64,000 nt of DNA, taken from Labrys monachus. Lineage in GTDB: Bacteria; Pseudomonadota; Alphaproteobacteria; Rhizobiales; Labraceae. Within the stretch, counting starts at the first letter, position 1; every line of letters begins with the position of its first letter. The notes below the pieces were generated by a model. That model was not told where the DNA came from and searched no databases. It worked only from the letters and a program-made list of their open reading frames with translations. Where the stretch lies: positions 1,879,501 through 1,943,500 of the forward strand of contig NZ_JAUSVK010000001.1 of assembly GCF_030814655.1 (NCBI RefSeq), given 5' to 3'. The translations under genes and the position numbers were made by a program. Positions 16,064-24,027 of this stretch are shown here, in pieces.

Positions 16064-17122
16064 TCATGCCCTTGCCCCACGGAACGGGCCCTTGCGCTCC
16101 CTGGTCGGCGACTGGCCGAACAGGCGGGTGTAGGAGCGGGAGAAATGGGCGTAGCTCGGAAAGCCGCAGGTCAGCGCCACGTCGAGCACCGGCATGCTGG
16201 TCTGCTTGAGCAGCGAGCGGGCGCGGGTGAGGCGCAGGTCGGCGTAATAGCGGCTCGGCGAGGTGCCGAAATGCTGCTCGAACAGCCTTTCGAGCTGGCG
16301 CAGCGTGATGCCGGCGCGGCCGGCGAAGGCGCCGATGGCGAGCGGCACCTCGATGTTGTTCTCCATCTCGGCGAGGACGGCCGAGAGCTTGGCGTCATGG
16401 ACCTGGAGGCGTTGCGCCACCGAGCTGCGCTGGTTGTCGTGATCCTGCCGCAGGCGGGCATAGATCAGCTGCTCGGAGACCTGGAGCGAGAGCCGCGCGC
16501 CATATTCGATGGCGATCAGGTGCAGCATCATGTCGAGGGCGGCGGTGGCGCCGCCGCAGGTGAAGCGGTTGCCGTCGATCTCGTAGAGGTTGGAGGTGGC
16601 GTTGAGCTCCGGAAAGTCCCGTTCGAAGGCTTCGAGGTTCTGCCAGTGGATGGTGCAGCGATAGCCGGTCAGCAGCCCCGCCTTGGCGAGGACATGGCTG
16701 CCGGTGTCGACGGCGCCGATGCGCACGCCGCGCCGTTCCATCAGGCGCAGCCAGGCGAGAATATGGGGGTCGCAGGCGCCCGGCAGGTCGTAGCTGGCGC
16801 AGACCGCCAGCGCATCGAAGCGCTCGCAATCGGCGATGGCGCGGTGCACCGGCAGGTCGAGGCCGTTGACCGCCGGCACGCGGTTGCCGTCCTTGGAGAT
16901 CAGCTCCCAGGTGAACAGGGACTGGCCGAGCAACTCGTTGGCGATGCGCAGCGGCTCGATCGTGCACATCAGGCTGATCATCGAGAATTGCGGCGCCAGG
17001 TAGAAGCCGATGCTGCGCAGGGGCATGTTGGCGGGCGGACGATGGCGCGACGGGCCGGCCGGCGGCGCGAGCGGCGGCCGCAGCGCCGTCCCCTGGCGGC
17101 GGAGGGTCCCGGGCGCCTTCAT
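16064..17122 (-). CDS. GlxA-family AraC-type transcriptional regulator
   Basis: A 352-aa regulator with an N-terminal DJ-1/PfpI-like amidotransferase-fold domain (IGFYLAPQFSMISLMCTIEP, with GAVDTGSHVLAKAGLLTGY) and a C-terminal AraC helix-turn-helix pair (GRAGITLRQLERLFEQHFGT, LDVALTCGFPSYAHFSRSY). Members of this family regulate use of choline, carnitine, arginine and similar nitrogen compounds. Its ATG overlaps the hydantoinase stop as ATGA, making it the last gene of the importer/hydantoinase operon and its likely activator. The C-terminus ends in FRGARA, 233 bp from the convergent SDR gene. Confidence 0.92.
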   Translation of the reverse strand: MKAPGTLRRQGTALRPPLAPPAGPSRHRPPANMPLRSIGFYLAPQFSMISLMCTIEPLRIANELLGQSLFTWELISKDGNRVPAVNGLDLPVHRAIADCERFDALAVCASYDLPGACDPHILAWLRLMERRGVRIGAVDTGSHVLAKAGLLTGYRCTIHWQNLEAFERDFPELNATSNLYEIDGNRFTCGGATAALDMMLHLIAIEYGARLSLQVSEQLIYARLRQDHDNQRSSVAQRLQVHDAKLSAVLAEMENNIEVPLAIGAFAGRAGITLRQLERLFEQHFGTSPSRYYADLRLTRARSLLKQTSMPVLDVALTCGFPSYAHFSRSYTRLFGQSPTRERKGPFRGARA

Positions 17123-18513
17123 GCCGCCTTCGTCCGAGCCACGGGCGCACCGCGGCCGGCGGCGCCGGCGACACGGCCCCGATCCCACAGGCATTCGCCG
17201 CGCGAGAATGTCATCACCGGCAGCCCGTGCACCGCCTGCCCTTCATAGGGGCTGTAGTCGCAGGCGTCGTGGAGCTCGGCGTGGCGGATGATGCCGCGGG
17301 CCTGCGCGTCCCACAGCACGATATCGGCATCGGCGCCCGGCATCAGGCTGCCCTTGCGGGGATGAAGGCCGTAGATCCTGGCGGGATTGGTCGCCGTCAG
17401 CGCGACGAACTGCTCGAGGGTGATGCGGCCGGCCTGGACACCCTCGCTGAACAGCAGCGTCAGCCGCGTCTCGAGGCCGGGCAGGCCCGGCGGCACATGC
17501 CGGAAATGCGGTTCGGGACCGGCGCTGCGCTTGCCGGTCGCCCCCTCGAAACGATAGGGGCTGTGATCGGAGGAGACCAGCTGGAAGGTGCCGTTGGCGA
17601 GGCTGTTCCACAGCTGGGCGGCGTCGCCCGCATGGCGCAGCGGCGGCGAGCACAGATATTTCGCCGCCTCCCAGCCGGGCCTGTCGAGTTCCTCGACCGT
17701 GCGGACGAGATATTGCGGGCAGGTTTCGGCCAGCACGGAAATGCCGCGGGCATGCGCCCAGCGGATCTGCTCGACCGCATCGGCGGCGGAGACGTGCACG
17801 ATCAGCGTGCGTGCGCCGCTGAGCTCGGCCAGCGTGATGGCGCGGTGCGTGGCCTCGCGCTCCACCGCGGGCGGCGAGGTCGCGGCGAAGGCGGATAGGC
17901 GGGGACGCTCGCGGCGTTCGAGCCGGTCGGAGAGCCAATGCACGCAATGGCCGTTCTCGGCATGCACCATGGTCACGCCGCCGTGGCGGCGCGTCGTCGC
18001 CATCACCTCGAGGATATGCTCGTCGTCGAGCATATATCCCGCATAGTTCATGAACACCTTCACCGAGAGGTAGCCGTCCTCCATCAGGGCCGGCAGGTCC
18101 TGGCCGATGCCGCCGGCGGAGTCCTGGCCGAGAATGACGTGGAAGGCGTAGTCGATGCGCGCACGCGCCCGGGCCCGGCCGGCATAATCCTCCGCCGATT
18201 CCCTGAGGCTCGCGCCGGCCAGCCGGTTGACGAAGGGCATGATCGTCGTCGTGCCGCCGCAGGCCGCGGCAAGGGTGGCGGATTCGAAGTCGTCGGCGAG
18301 CAGGGCGCCCGCATAGGCCGGCTCCTCGATATGGCAATGCGTGTCGACGCCGCCGGGCAGCGCCAGCAGGCCGCTGGCGTCGATGTCGCGCTCGGCCCGC
18401 GGCAAGTCGCGCCCCATGGCGGCGATCCGGCCGTCGCGGATGCCGATATCGCCGGCGAAGCGTTCGGCGGCGGTGACGACGGTGCCGTTGCGGATGCACA
18501 GGTCGAAGCTCAT
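17119..18513 (-). CDS. Dihydropyrimidinase/hydantoinase-type amidohydrolase
   Basis: A 464-aa cyclic amidase of the metal-dependent amidohydrolase superfamily, which opens cyclic ureides or imides such as hydantoins and dihydropyrimidines. All metal ligands are visible: His59 and His61 in DTHCHIE, the carboxylated Lys152 in SVKVFMNY, His184 in MVHAENG, His240 in LIVHVSA and Asp316 in SSDHSPY. The start at 18513 overlaps the transporter ATPase stop by ATGA, and its own stop overlaps the regulator gene in the same way, so it is part of a tightly coupled operon. The transporter probably imports its substrate or a precursor. Which ring compound is used cannot be told. Confidence 0.92.
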   Translation of the reverse strand: MSFDLCIRNGTVVTAAERFAGDIGIRDGRIAAMGRDLPRAERDIDASGLLALPGGVDTHCHIEEPAYAGALLADDFESATLAAACGGTTTIMPFVNRLAGASLRESAEDYAGRARARARIDYAFHVILGQDSAGGIGQDLPALMEDGYLSVKVFMNYAGYMLDDEHILEVMATTRRHGGVTMVHAENGHCVHWLSDRLERRERPRLSAFAATSPPAVEREATHRAITLAELSGARTLIVHVSAADAVEQIRWAHARGISVLAETCPQYLVRTVEELDRPGWEAAKYLCSPPLRHAGDAAQLWNSLANGTFQLVSSDHSPYRFEGATGKRSAGPEPHFRHVPPGLPGLETRLTLLFSEGVQAGRITLEQFVALTATNPARIYGLHPRKGSLMPGADADIVLWDAQARGIIRHAELHDACDYSPYEGQAVHGLPVMTFSRGECLWDRGRVAGAAGRGAPVARTKAA

Positions 18514-20318
18514 GGCGCCGGCTCCGCCGCCCGCGAAGGGTGCGAGAAGCGCGGCGCGTCGCGCATCATGCGCCGCGTCTCCGCGGCGACGGGATGGCCG
18601 AGCACCTCGGCCGTGCTGCCGCTCTCGACGATGCGTCCGCTCTGCATCACGAAGATGCGCTGGGCGATGCCGCGGACGACGGCCAGATTGTGGGTGACGA
18701 ACAGCAAGGTGAGGCCGCGCTCGCGCTGCAGATCGGACAGCAATTCGGTGATGACGGCCTGGACCGACACGTCGAGCGCCGAGGTGATCTCGTCGCAGAC
18801 GAGGACGTCCGGCTCGGCGACGAGGGCGCGGGCGATCGCTGCGCGCTGCCGCTGGCCGCCGGACAATTCGTGCGGATAGCGGTCGATGGCGGAGGCCGGC
18901 AGCGAGACCTGGTCCAGCGCCGCGAGGACCCTGCGGCGCCTGTCGCGCGACGGCAGCTGCACGAACTGGCGGAGCGCCAGGCCGATCGAGGCGCCGATCG
19001 GGCGGCGCGGATTGAGCGAGCCGTAGGGGTTCTGGAAGATGTACTGGATGCGCCGCCGCGTCTCGCGGCTGCGCCGCAGGGCACCGGCGGGAAGCGCCTC
19101 GCCGGCGAAGGTCATGGCGCCGGCCGTCTCGTCGTGGAGGCCGGCGAGGCAGCGGGCCAGCGTGGTCTTGCCCGAGCCGGATTCGCCGACCAGCCCGACG
19201 CATTCGCCGGCGCCGATCTCGAAGGTCAGGCCGTGGAGGATCTCGGCCCTGGCGTAGAAGGCCTTGAGATCCTTCGCCTCCAGGACGACGCTGCGGGGCG
19301 AGGCGGCCGGCTGCATGGCGATGAGGGGGCGGGCCTTCTCGCTCTCCCGGTCGGCGCTGCGCAGGCAGCGTACCTCGTGTGACGGGGAAACGGCGACCGG
19401 CGGCGGCACGGTGCGGCGGCAGGCCTCCACCGCCAGCACGCAGCGCGGCGCGAAGGAGCAGCGGTCGTCCTCGGCGCCGCGATCCGGCGCCCGGCCCGGA
19501 ATGCCGGTCACCGCCCTGTCGTCGTCGAGGTCGGGCACGGCGCGGATCAGGGCGCGGGTATAGGGGTGGGAGGGGGCGTGCAGCACCCGTTCGGTCGGGC
19601 CGATCTCGACGATGCGCCCCGCATAGACCACGGCGACGCGGTCGGCGATGGCGGCGACGACCGCGATGTCGTGGCTGACATAGACCGCCGCGACATGGTG
19701 GTGGGCGCACAGGCGCCGGACGGTGTCGAGCACATGCGCCTGGGTGGTGACGTCGAGGCCGGTGGTCGGCTCGTCCATGACGATCAGGCGCGGGCGATTG
19801 GCGAAGGCCATGGCGATGGCGACGCGCTGCAGCTGGCCGCCTGAGAGCTGATGCGGGAAGGCATCGAGGAAATCGGGCCGCCGCGGCAGCTTCACCTCGT
19901 CGAGGAGGTCGAGCAGGGCGGCCTCGCCGACAGCCGTACCGAAGCATTCGGCGAGCTGGGTGCGGATGCGCAGGGCTGGGTTGAGAGCCGTCGCCGGGTC
20001 CTGCGGCACGTAGCAGACATGGCGGCCGCGCAGCCGGCGCAGGCCGTCCTCGTCCTCGCGGCGCAGGTCGTTGCCGCCGATGCGGATCACGCCAGCGTCG
20101 ATGGCGAGGCCGCGCCGGCAATGGCGCAGGAGGGCGAGGCCGAGCGTCGTCTTGCCCGAGCCGGATTCGCCGACGACGCCGAGGATCTCGCCGGGCGCGA
20201 TCTCGAAGGAGGCGTCGTCGACCACCCTGCGGGCACCGTCGGCGGTGACGATGCGTAGGCCGCCGACCGCGATCGCTGGATCTGCGCCGGGGCGCGGGAG
20301 CGTGTCGGCGGCGATCAT
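18510..20318 (-). CDS. Peptide-type ABC transporter, fused double ATPase
   Basis: A 602-aa protein made of two nucleotide-binding domains in one chain (DppD-DppF fusion, as in GsiA). Each half carries Walker A GESGSGKTT. The first has signature LSGGQLQRVAIAMA and Walker B LIVMDEPTTGLDV, and ends with the oligopeptide-family cysteine stretch (CSFAPRCVLAVEACRRT). The second has LSGGQRQRAAIARAL and VLVCDEITSALDVS. It powers import through the two permeases encoded just upstream. ATGA overlaps are found at both ends of the gene. The long frame upstream of 20318 is a shadow of the permease gene. Confidence 0.95.
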   Translation of the reverse strand: MIAADTLPRPGADPAIAVGGLRIVTADGARRVVDDASFEIAPGEILGVVGESGSGKTTLGLALLRHCRRGLAIDAGVIRIGGNDLRREDEDGLRRLRGRHVCYVPQDPATALNPALRIRTQLAECFGTAVGEAALLDLLDEVKLPRRPDFLDAFPHQLSGGQLQRVAIAMAFANRPRLIVMDEPTTGLDVTTQAHVLDTVRRLCAHHHVAAVYVSHDIAVVAAIADRVAVVYAGRIVEIGPTERVLHAPSHPYTRALIRAVPDLDDDRAVTGIPGRAPDRGAEDDRCSFAPRCVLAVEACRRTVPPPVAVSPSHEVRCLRSADRESEKARPLIAMQPAASPRSVVLEAKDLKAFYARAEILHGLTFEIGAGECVGLVGESGSGKTTLARCLAGLHDETAGAMTFAGEALPAGALRRSRETRRRIQYIFQNPYGSLNPRRPIGASIGLALRQFVQLPSRDRRRRVLAALDQVSLPASAIDRYPHELSGGQRQRAAIARALVAEPDVLVCDEITSALDVSVQAVITELLSDLQRERGLTLLFVTHNLAVVRGIAQRIFVMQSGRIVESGSTAEVLGHPVAAETRRMMRDAPRFSHPSRAAEPAP

Positions 20319-21298
20319 GGCAAGGGCCCTTCCGTGCCGGCGGCCGGCAGCCGGTCGACGCCGTCGTCCTCCTGGGGATCGCGCGCCATGCCGTTCGAGC
20401 CGGCGGCATGGCGGGCATAGGCGTCGGTGAGGAGGTTCACGCCGACGGTGAGGATGGCGATGAGGATGATCGGCGCCAGAACCGGCCAGGGGTTCTGCAA
20501 GAGGCCGATGCGGTTCTCGTTGACCATCAGGCCCCAATTGGCGGCCGGCGGCTCCTGGGCGAGGCCGAGGAAGCTCAGCCCGGCGATGAGGGCGATCGAA
20601 TAGGTGAAGCGCAGCCCGCCTTCGACCAGGAACGGCACCAGCACGTTGGGCAGGATCTCCATCGCCATGATGCGGGGCTGCGGCATGCCGATGCCGCGCG
20701 CGAACTTCACGAAGTCCTCGCCGGCGACGCGTAGCGTGGCGGCGCGGATGACGCGGGCGACCTGCGGCGCATGAATGGCGGCGACGAGGATGGCGATCAG
20801 CCAGAAGCTCGAGCCGAGCACGCTGACGAAGAGCAGCGCCAGGATGGTCTGCGGAAAGGCCAGCAGCACGTCGAGCAGGCGCATGGTGACGTCGTCGGTG
20901 AGGCCCTTGAGATAGCCCGCGCAGATGCCGAGCAGCCCGCCCGCCGCCACGCCGAGGATCGTGGCGAGCGCGGAGAGGGAGAGGATGACGCCGCCGCCGC
21001 ACAGCACGCGCGACAGCACGTCGCGCCCGACGGCATCGGTGCCGAGCCAGGCGTAGGAGGAGGGGCCTTCGAAGGGCTCGCCGATGAAGTCGATCGGCGA
21101 ATTGGGCGCGACGAACGGCCCCGCGGCGACGAGGAGCAGCACCAGGGCCGTCAACGCCGCGCCCCAGATCGCGCTGCCATGGGCGAACATGCCGCGGCGG
21201 CGGGGCGGCGCGGCAAGGGCCTTGGTGCCTTCGCGCTCCGCTTCCACGTCTGCGGCTGCGCCGGATTTCCTGCTCGACAGGGCCATGGCCATGCTCAT
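20315..21298 (-). CDS. ABC transporter permease, DppC-like
   Basis: A 327-aa inner-membrane permease of the peptide/nickel importer class. A charged N-terminal tail is followed by a first membrane helix (IWGAALTALVLLLVAAGPFV), the periplasmic segment with WLGTDAVGRDVLSRVLCGG typical of DppC, and four to five further helices. The EAA-type loop is seen in FVKFARGIGMPQPRIMAMEI. The start at 21298 overlaps the upstream permease stop by ATGA. The last 30 residues form an acidic tail (MARDPQEDDGVDRLPAAGTE). Confidence 0.93.
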   Translation of the reverse strand: MSMAMALSSRKSGAAADVEAEREGTKALAAPPRRRGMFAHGSAIWGAALTALVLLLVAAGPFVAPNSPIDFIGEPFEGPSSYAWLGTDAVGRDVLSRVLCGGGVILSLSALATILGVAAGGLLGICAGYLKGLTDDVTMRLLDVLLAFPQTILALLFVSVLGSSFWLIAILVAAIHAPQVARVIRAATLRVAGEDFVKFARGIGMPQPRIMAMEILPNVLVPFLVEGGLRFTYSIALIAGLSFLGLAQEPPAANWGLMVNENRIGLLQNPWPVLAPIILIAILTVGVNLLTDAYARHAAGSNGMARDPQEDDGVDRLPAAGTEGPLP

Positions 21299-22287
21299 GC
21301 CCTCTGCCAGGCGCCGACCCTGAGGCGCGGCGTCACCAGGATGGCGGCGATGTCGGCCGCCAGGTTCAGGAGGACGTAGAAGGCGGCGAGCAGCAGCACG
21401 ATGAGCTGGATCACCGGGATGTCGCGCGCCTGGATGGCGTTCATCAGGCCCTGGCCGAGGCCGGGATAGCCGAAGACATATTCGATCATCACCGTGCCGC
21501 CGGCGAGATAGGCGAAGGTCAGCGCCACCACCTGGACCGTCGGCGCGACGGCGTTGGGCAGGGCATGGACGAGCGTGAGGCGCCAGCGCGGCAGGCCCTT
21601 CAGCGCGGCCATCTCCATGTAGTCGCTGTCGAGCACCTCGATCATCGTCGCCCGCATCATGCGGAAGATATAGGGAAAGGTGACGAGCACGAGCGTCAGC
21701 ACCGGCAGGACGAGGATGCGCGGGCGCGACAGGATCGAGGCCCCCGGCGGGATCATCGACACCGGCGGGAACCACTGCACCACCACGGTCGCCAGCAGCA
21801 CGATGAGGCCGATGCCGACCACGAATTCGGGGAGAGCGGCGAGGATGAGCGTCAGGATCGACAGCACGCCGTCGATGCGGCGGCCGCGCCGGAAGGCGGC
21901 GAAGATGCCGGCGGCGATCGAGAGCGGCACGCCGATCAGGCCGGCGAGGCCGAGCAGGAAGGCCGAATCGAGGATGCGCGGCGCCACGATCGCCGACACC
22001 GCCTGGCCGTTGACCAGGGAGATGCCGAAGCTGCCGGAGCACAGATCCGCCAGCCACCAGCCGTAGCGCTGCAGCACGGGCGCGTTGAGATGGAGCTGCT
22101 CGCGCAGCGCCTCGAGGCTCTTGGCGTTGGCGGCCCGGCCGAGCACGACGCGCGCGGCATCGCCCGGCAGCACTTCCGTCGCCAGGAAGACGAGGATGGA
22201 GACCAGGAAGAGCGTGAAGAGGCCGAGGGCGAGCCGCCTGACGACGAGCCCGACCACGGGGGAGGAGAATTTCGAACGTGCCGGCAT
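21295..22287 (-). CDS. ABC transporter permease, DppB-like
   Basis: A 330-aa inner-membrane permease, the DppB partner. The N-terminal helix (LALGLFTLFLVSILVFLATE) is followed by the conserved LPGDAARVVLG region, then the membrane core with TFPYIFRMMRATMIEVLDSD and the EAA loop YMEMAALKGLPRWRLTLVHA, and the terminal Y-x-Y-PGLGQGLMNAI-type stretch. The gene follows the substrate-binding protein gene after a 66-bp gap containing a strong stem-loop, and overlaps the next permease gene by ATGA. Confidence 0.93.
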   Translation of the reverse strand: MPARSKFSSPVVGLVVRRLALGLFTLFLVSILVFLATEVLPGDAARVVLGRAANAKSLEALREQLHLNAPVLQRYGWWLADLCSGSFGISLVNGQAVSAIVAPRILDSAFLLGLAGLIGVPLSIAAGIFAAFRRGRRIDGVLSILTLILAALPEFVVGIGLIVLLATVVVQWFPPVSMIPPGASILSRPRILVLPVLTLVLVTFPYIFRMMRATMIEVLDSDYMEMAALKGLPRWRLTLVHALPNAVAPTVQVVALTFAYLAGGTVMIEYVFGYPGLGQGLMNAIQARDIPVIQLIVLLLAAFYVLLNLAADIAAILVTPRLRVGAWQRA

Positions 22288-22307
22288 CTGAACCTGCCTG
22301 AATCGGA

Positions 22308-22340
22308 CCGGGGCGGTGGACGGCCGTGCCGCCGCCCCGG
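22308..22340 (-). terminator. Intercistronic stem-loop after the substrate-binding protein gene
   Basis: CCGGGGCGG at 22308-22316 pairs perfectly with CCGCCCCGG at 22332-22340 (9 bp, 15-nt loop) in the 66-bp gap between the binding-protein and permease genes. Such hairpins often protect the binding-protein message and lower permease expression. Confidence 0.55.
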
Positions 22341-22353
22341 GAAGACGGAAAGG

Positions 22354-23925
22354 TCAGCTCAGCCAGATCTTGGCGAAATCATAGTCGCCGAGGGCAAGAA
22401 GCGTGCCGGGACTCAGCCCGTTCACGTTCTGCGCCACGAGGTCGATGATCCGGTTGTGGGAGGGGATGATATAGCCTCCCTGCTCGAAGTCGATCGTCTG
22501 GAGCTGCCTGACGATGACGGCCCGCTTGACCGGGTCGATGGTCGACAGCGCCTGCTGGTAGAGATCGATATAGGCCTTGTCGCCGCCCCAATGCGTCTCG
22601 TTGTAGGGCGAGGTCGGCAGCAGGCAGAGGGCGACCTGCGGCAGATAGGGCTTGAGCGTCCAGAAGTCCTGGGCGAAGGGCCATTTGAGGTATTGGTCGC
22701 CGAAGAAGACCTCCGGCGTGACCTGCCTGACGTTGACGGTCACGCCGGCGTCCTTGGCCTGGCGCGCGAAGATCTGGGCGGAGGCGACCACGCCGTTGGC
22801 GATGTCGGCGGTCACGAGTTCGACGGTGAGGTTCTCCTGGCCGGCCTTCTTCAGGAGAGCCTTCGCCTGCTCGACGTCGCGGCCGCGATGAAAGGTCTTG
22901 GGGGCATCGTCCCACAGCGAGAACACGTCGTTGCCCGGTTCGGCATAGCCGCTGAGCGCGATCTTGATGATCTGCTGGCGGTCGACGAGGAGGCGGAAGG
23001 CCTTGCGCACGTCGGGATTGTCGAAGGGCGGCTGGTCGACGCGCATGGTGAAGGGCGTCCACTGGCCGACTTGGGAGACCAGCAGCTTGATCAGGCCGCC
23101 GTCCTGCACCTGCTTGGCGAGGGCGAGCGGGGCGGCGGCGAAGGCGTCGATCTCGCCGCCCTGCAGCGCGTTGAAGGCGGCGGTGTCGCTGGCGAAGGAA
23201 TCGATGATGGTGACGGTGTCGAGATAGGCCTTCTCGCCCCAATAGCCGTCATAGCGCGAAAAGACGCTCTGCTGGCCGGGCGTGAAGCTCTCGAACTTGA
23301 AGGCGTTGGTGCCGACCGGTTTCTTGGGATCATAGCCGACGGGCACGATGCCGAGATTGATGTCGTCGGCCACCGCCTCGTCGAAGATGGCGAAGGGCGA
23401 ATGCATCGTCACCCGCAGGGTGAGGTCGTCGAGGACCTTGAAGCTGTCGCGGTCCATCGGGCCGAGCTCGGGCGCGCCGACGAGCGGCGCCGCCGGATCG
23501 GTGACGCGGCGCAGGGTGAAGGCGACGTCCTCGGCCTTGAGCGGCTTGCCGTCGTGGAAGGTGACGCCCTTGCGCAGGCGGATGGTCCATTCGGTGCCGG
23601 CCGCGTTCGATTCCATGGATTCGGCGAGGATGTTCTCCAGTTTGCCGCCATGGCGCACGCGCCGCAGCGGCTCGTACAGGCCGAGCACCCGAGCGGTGTC
23701 GGGTTGCGTCACGTTGGAATTGGCGTCCAGCGTGTCGGCCGAGCCGCCGCCGAGGATGGCGACGCGCAGATTGCCGCCGCGCTTGGGCGTGTCGGCGGCA
23801 GCGCTGCTCCCGGTCGCGCCGACGATGCCTGCGGACAGGCCGAGGCCGGCGGCGCCGACGAGGAAGCGGCGCCGATCGATCGCATAGCGCGATCGGGCCT
23901 TGTCGAGATCGTCCTTCATGCTCAT
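22354..23925 (-). CDS. ABC transporter substrate-binding protein, family 5 (peptide type)
   Basis: A periplasmic binding protein of 523 aa (SBP_bac_5). A Tat-type export signal with the twin-arginine motif DRRRFLVGAAGLGLSAG lies at about residues 17-33, with a cleavage region GATGSSAAADTP. The mature part has the family features ADTLDANSNVTQPDT, RKGVTFHDGKPLKAEDVAFT and the C-terminal VNGLSPGT. The start at 23925 has AAGGGGATCC in front. It supplies ligand to the permeases and the fused ATPase. Family 5 proteins bind peptides, nickel, opines, sugars and other compounds, so the ligand is open. Confidence 0.93.
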   Translation of the reverse strand: MSMKDDLDKARSRYAIDRRRFLVGAAGLGLSAGIVGATGSSAAADTPKRGGNLRVAILGGGSADTLDANSNVTQPDTARVLGLYEPLRRVRHGGKLENILAESMESNAAGTEWTIRLRKGVTFHDGKPLKAEDVAFTLRRVTDPAAPLVGAPELGPMDRDSFKVLDDLTLRVTMHSPFAIFDEAVADDINLGIVPVGYDPKKPVGTNAFKFESFTPGQQSVFSRYDGYWGEKAYLDTVTIIDSFASDTAAFNALQGGEIDAFAAAPLALAKQVQDGGLIKLLVSQVGQWTPFTMRVDQPPFDNPDVRKAFRLLVDRQQIIKIALSGYAEPGNDVFSLWDDAPKTFHRGRDVEQAKALLKKAGQENLTVELVTADIANGVVASAQIFARQAKDAGVTVNVRQVTPEVFFGDQYLKWPFAQDFWTLKPYLPQVALCLLPTSPYNETHWGGDKAYIDLYQQALSTIDPVKRAVIVRQLQTIDFEQGGYIIPSHNRIIDLVAQNVNGLSPGTLLALGDYDFAKIWLS

Positions 23926-23953
23926 GGATCCCCTTCTGGATGATTTTTTCGGC

Positions 23954-23986
23954 ATCGCCGCGGGCCTTTGGCCTTCTGCCGGCGAT
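23954..23986. other. Stem-loop upstream of the substrate-binding protein gene
   Basis: Outer arms ATCGCCG and CGGCGAT and inner arms GGCC/GGCC form an interrupted hairpin in the 102-bp gap between the thiamine-pyrophosphate enzyme gene and the binding-protein gene. No T-run follows on the minus strand, so it looks more like a message-processing or attenuation element than a terminator. Confidence 0.35.
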
Positions 23987-24027
23987 CCCGTCGCTTGAAC
24001 CCTCGTCCGTTCCTCTTCCTCGCCGCT

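Noticed and set aside
21565-23943. 792-codon plus-strand frame opposite the permease and binding-protein genes
   Set aside because: Composition is typical of antisense frames (Asp, Arg, Glu, His rich) and no domain is recognisable, while the minus-strand genes are clear family members.
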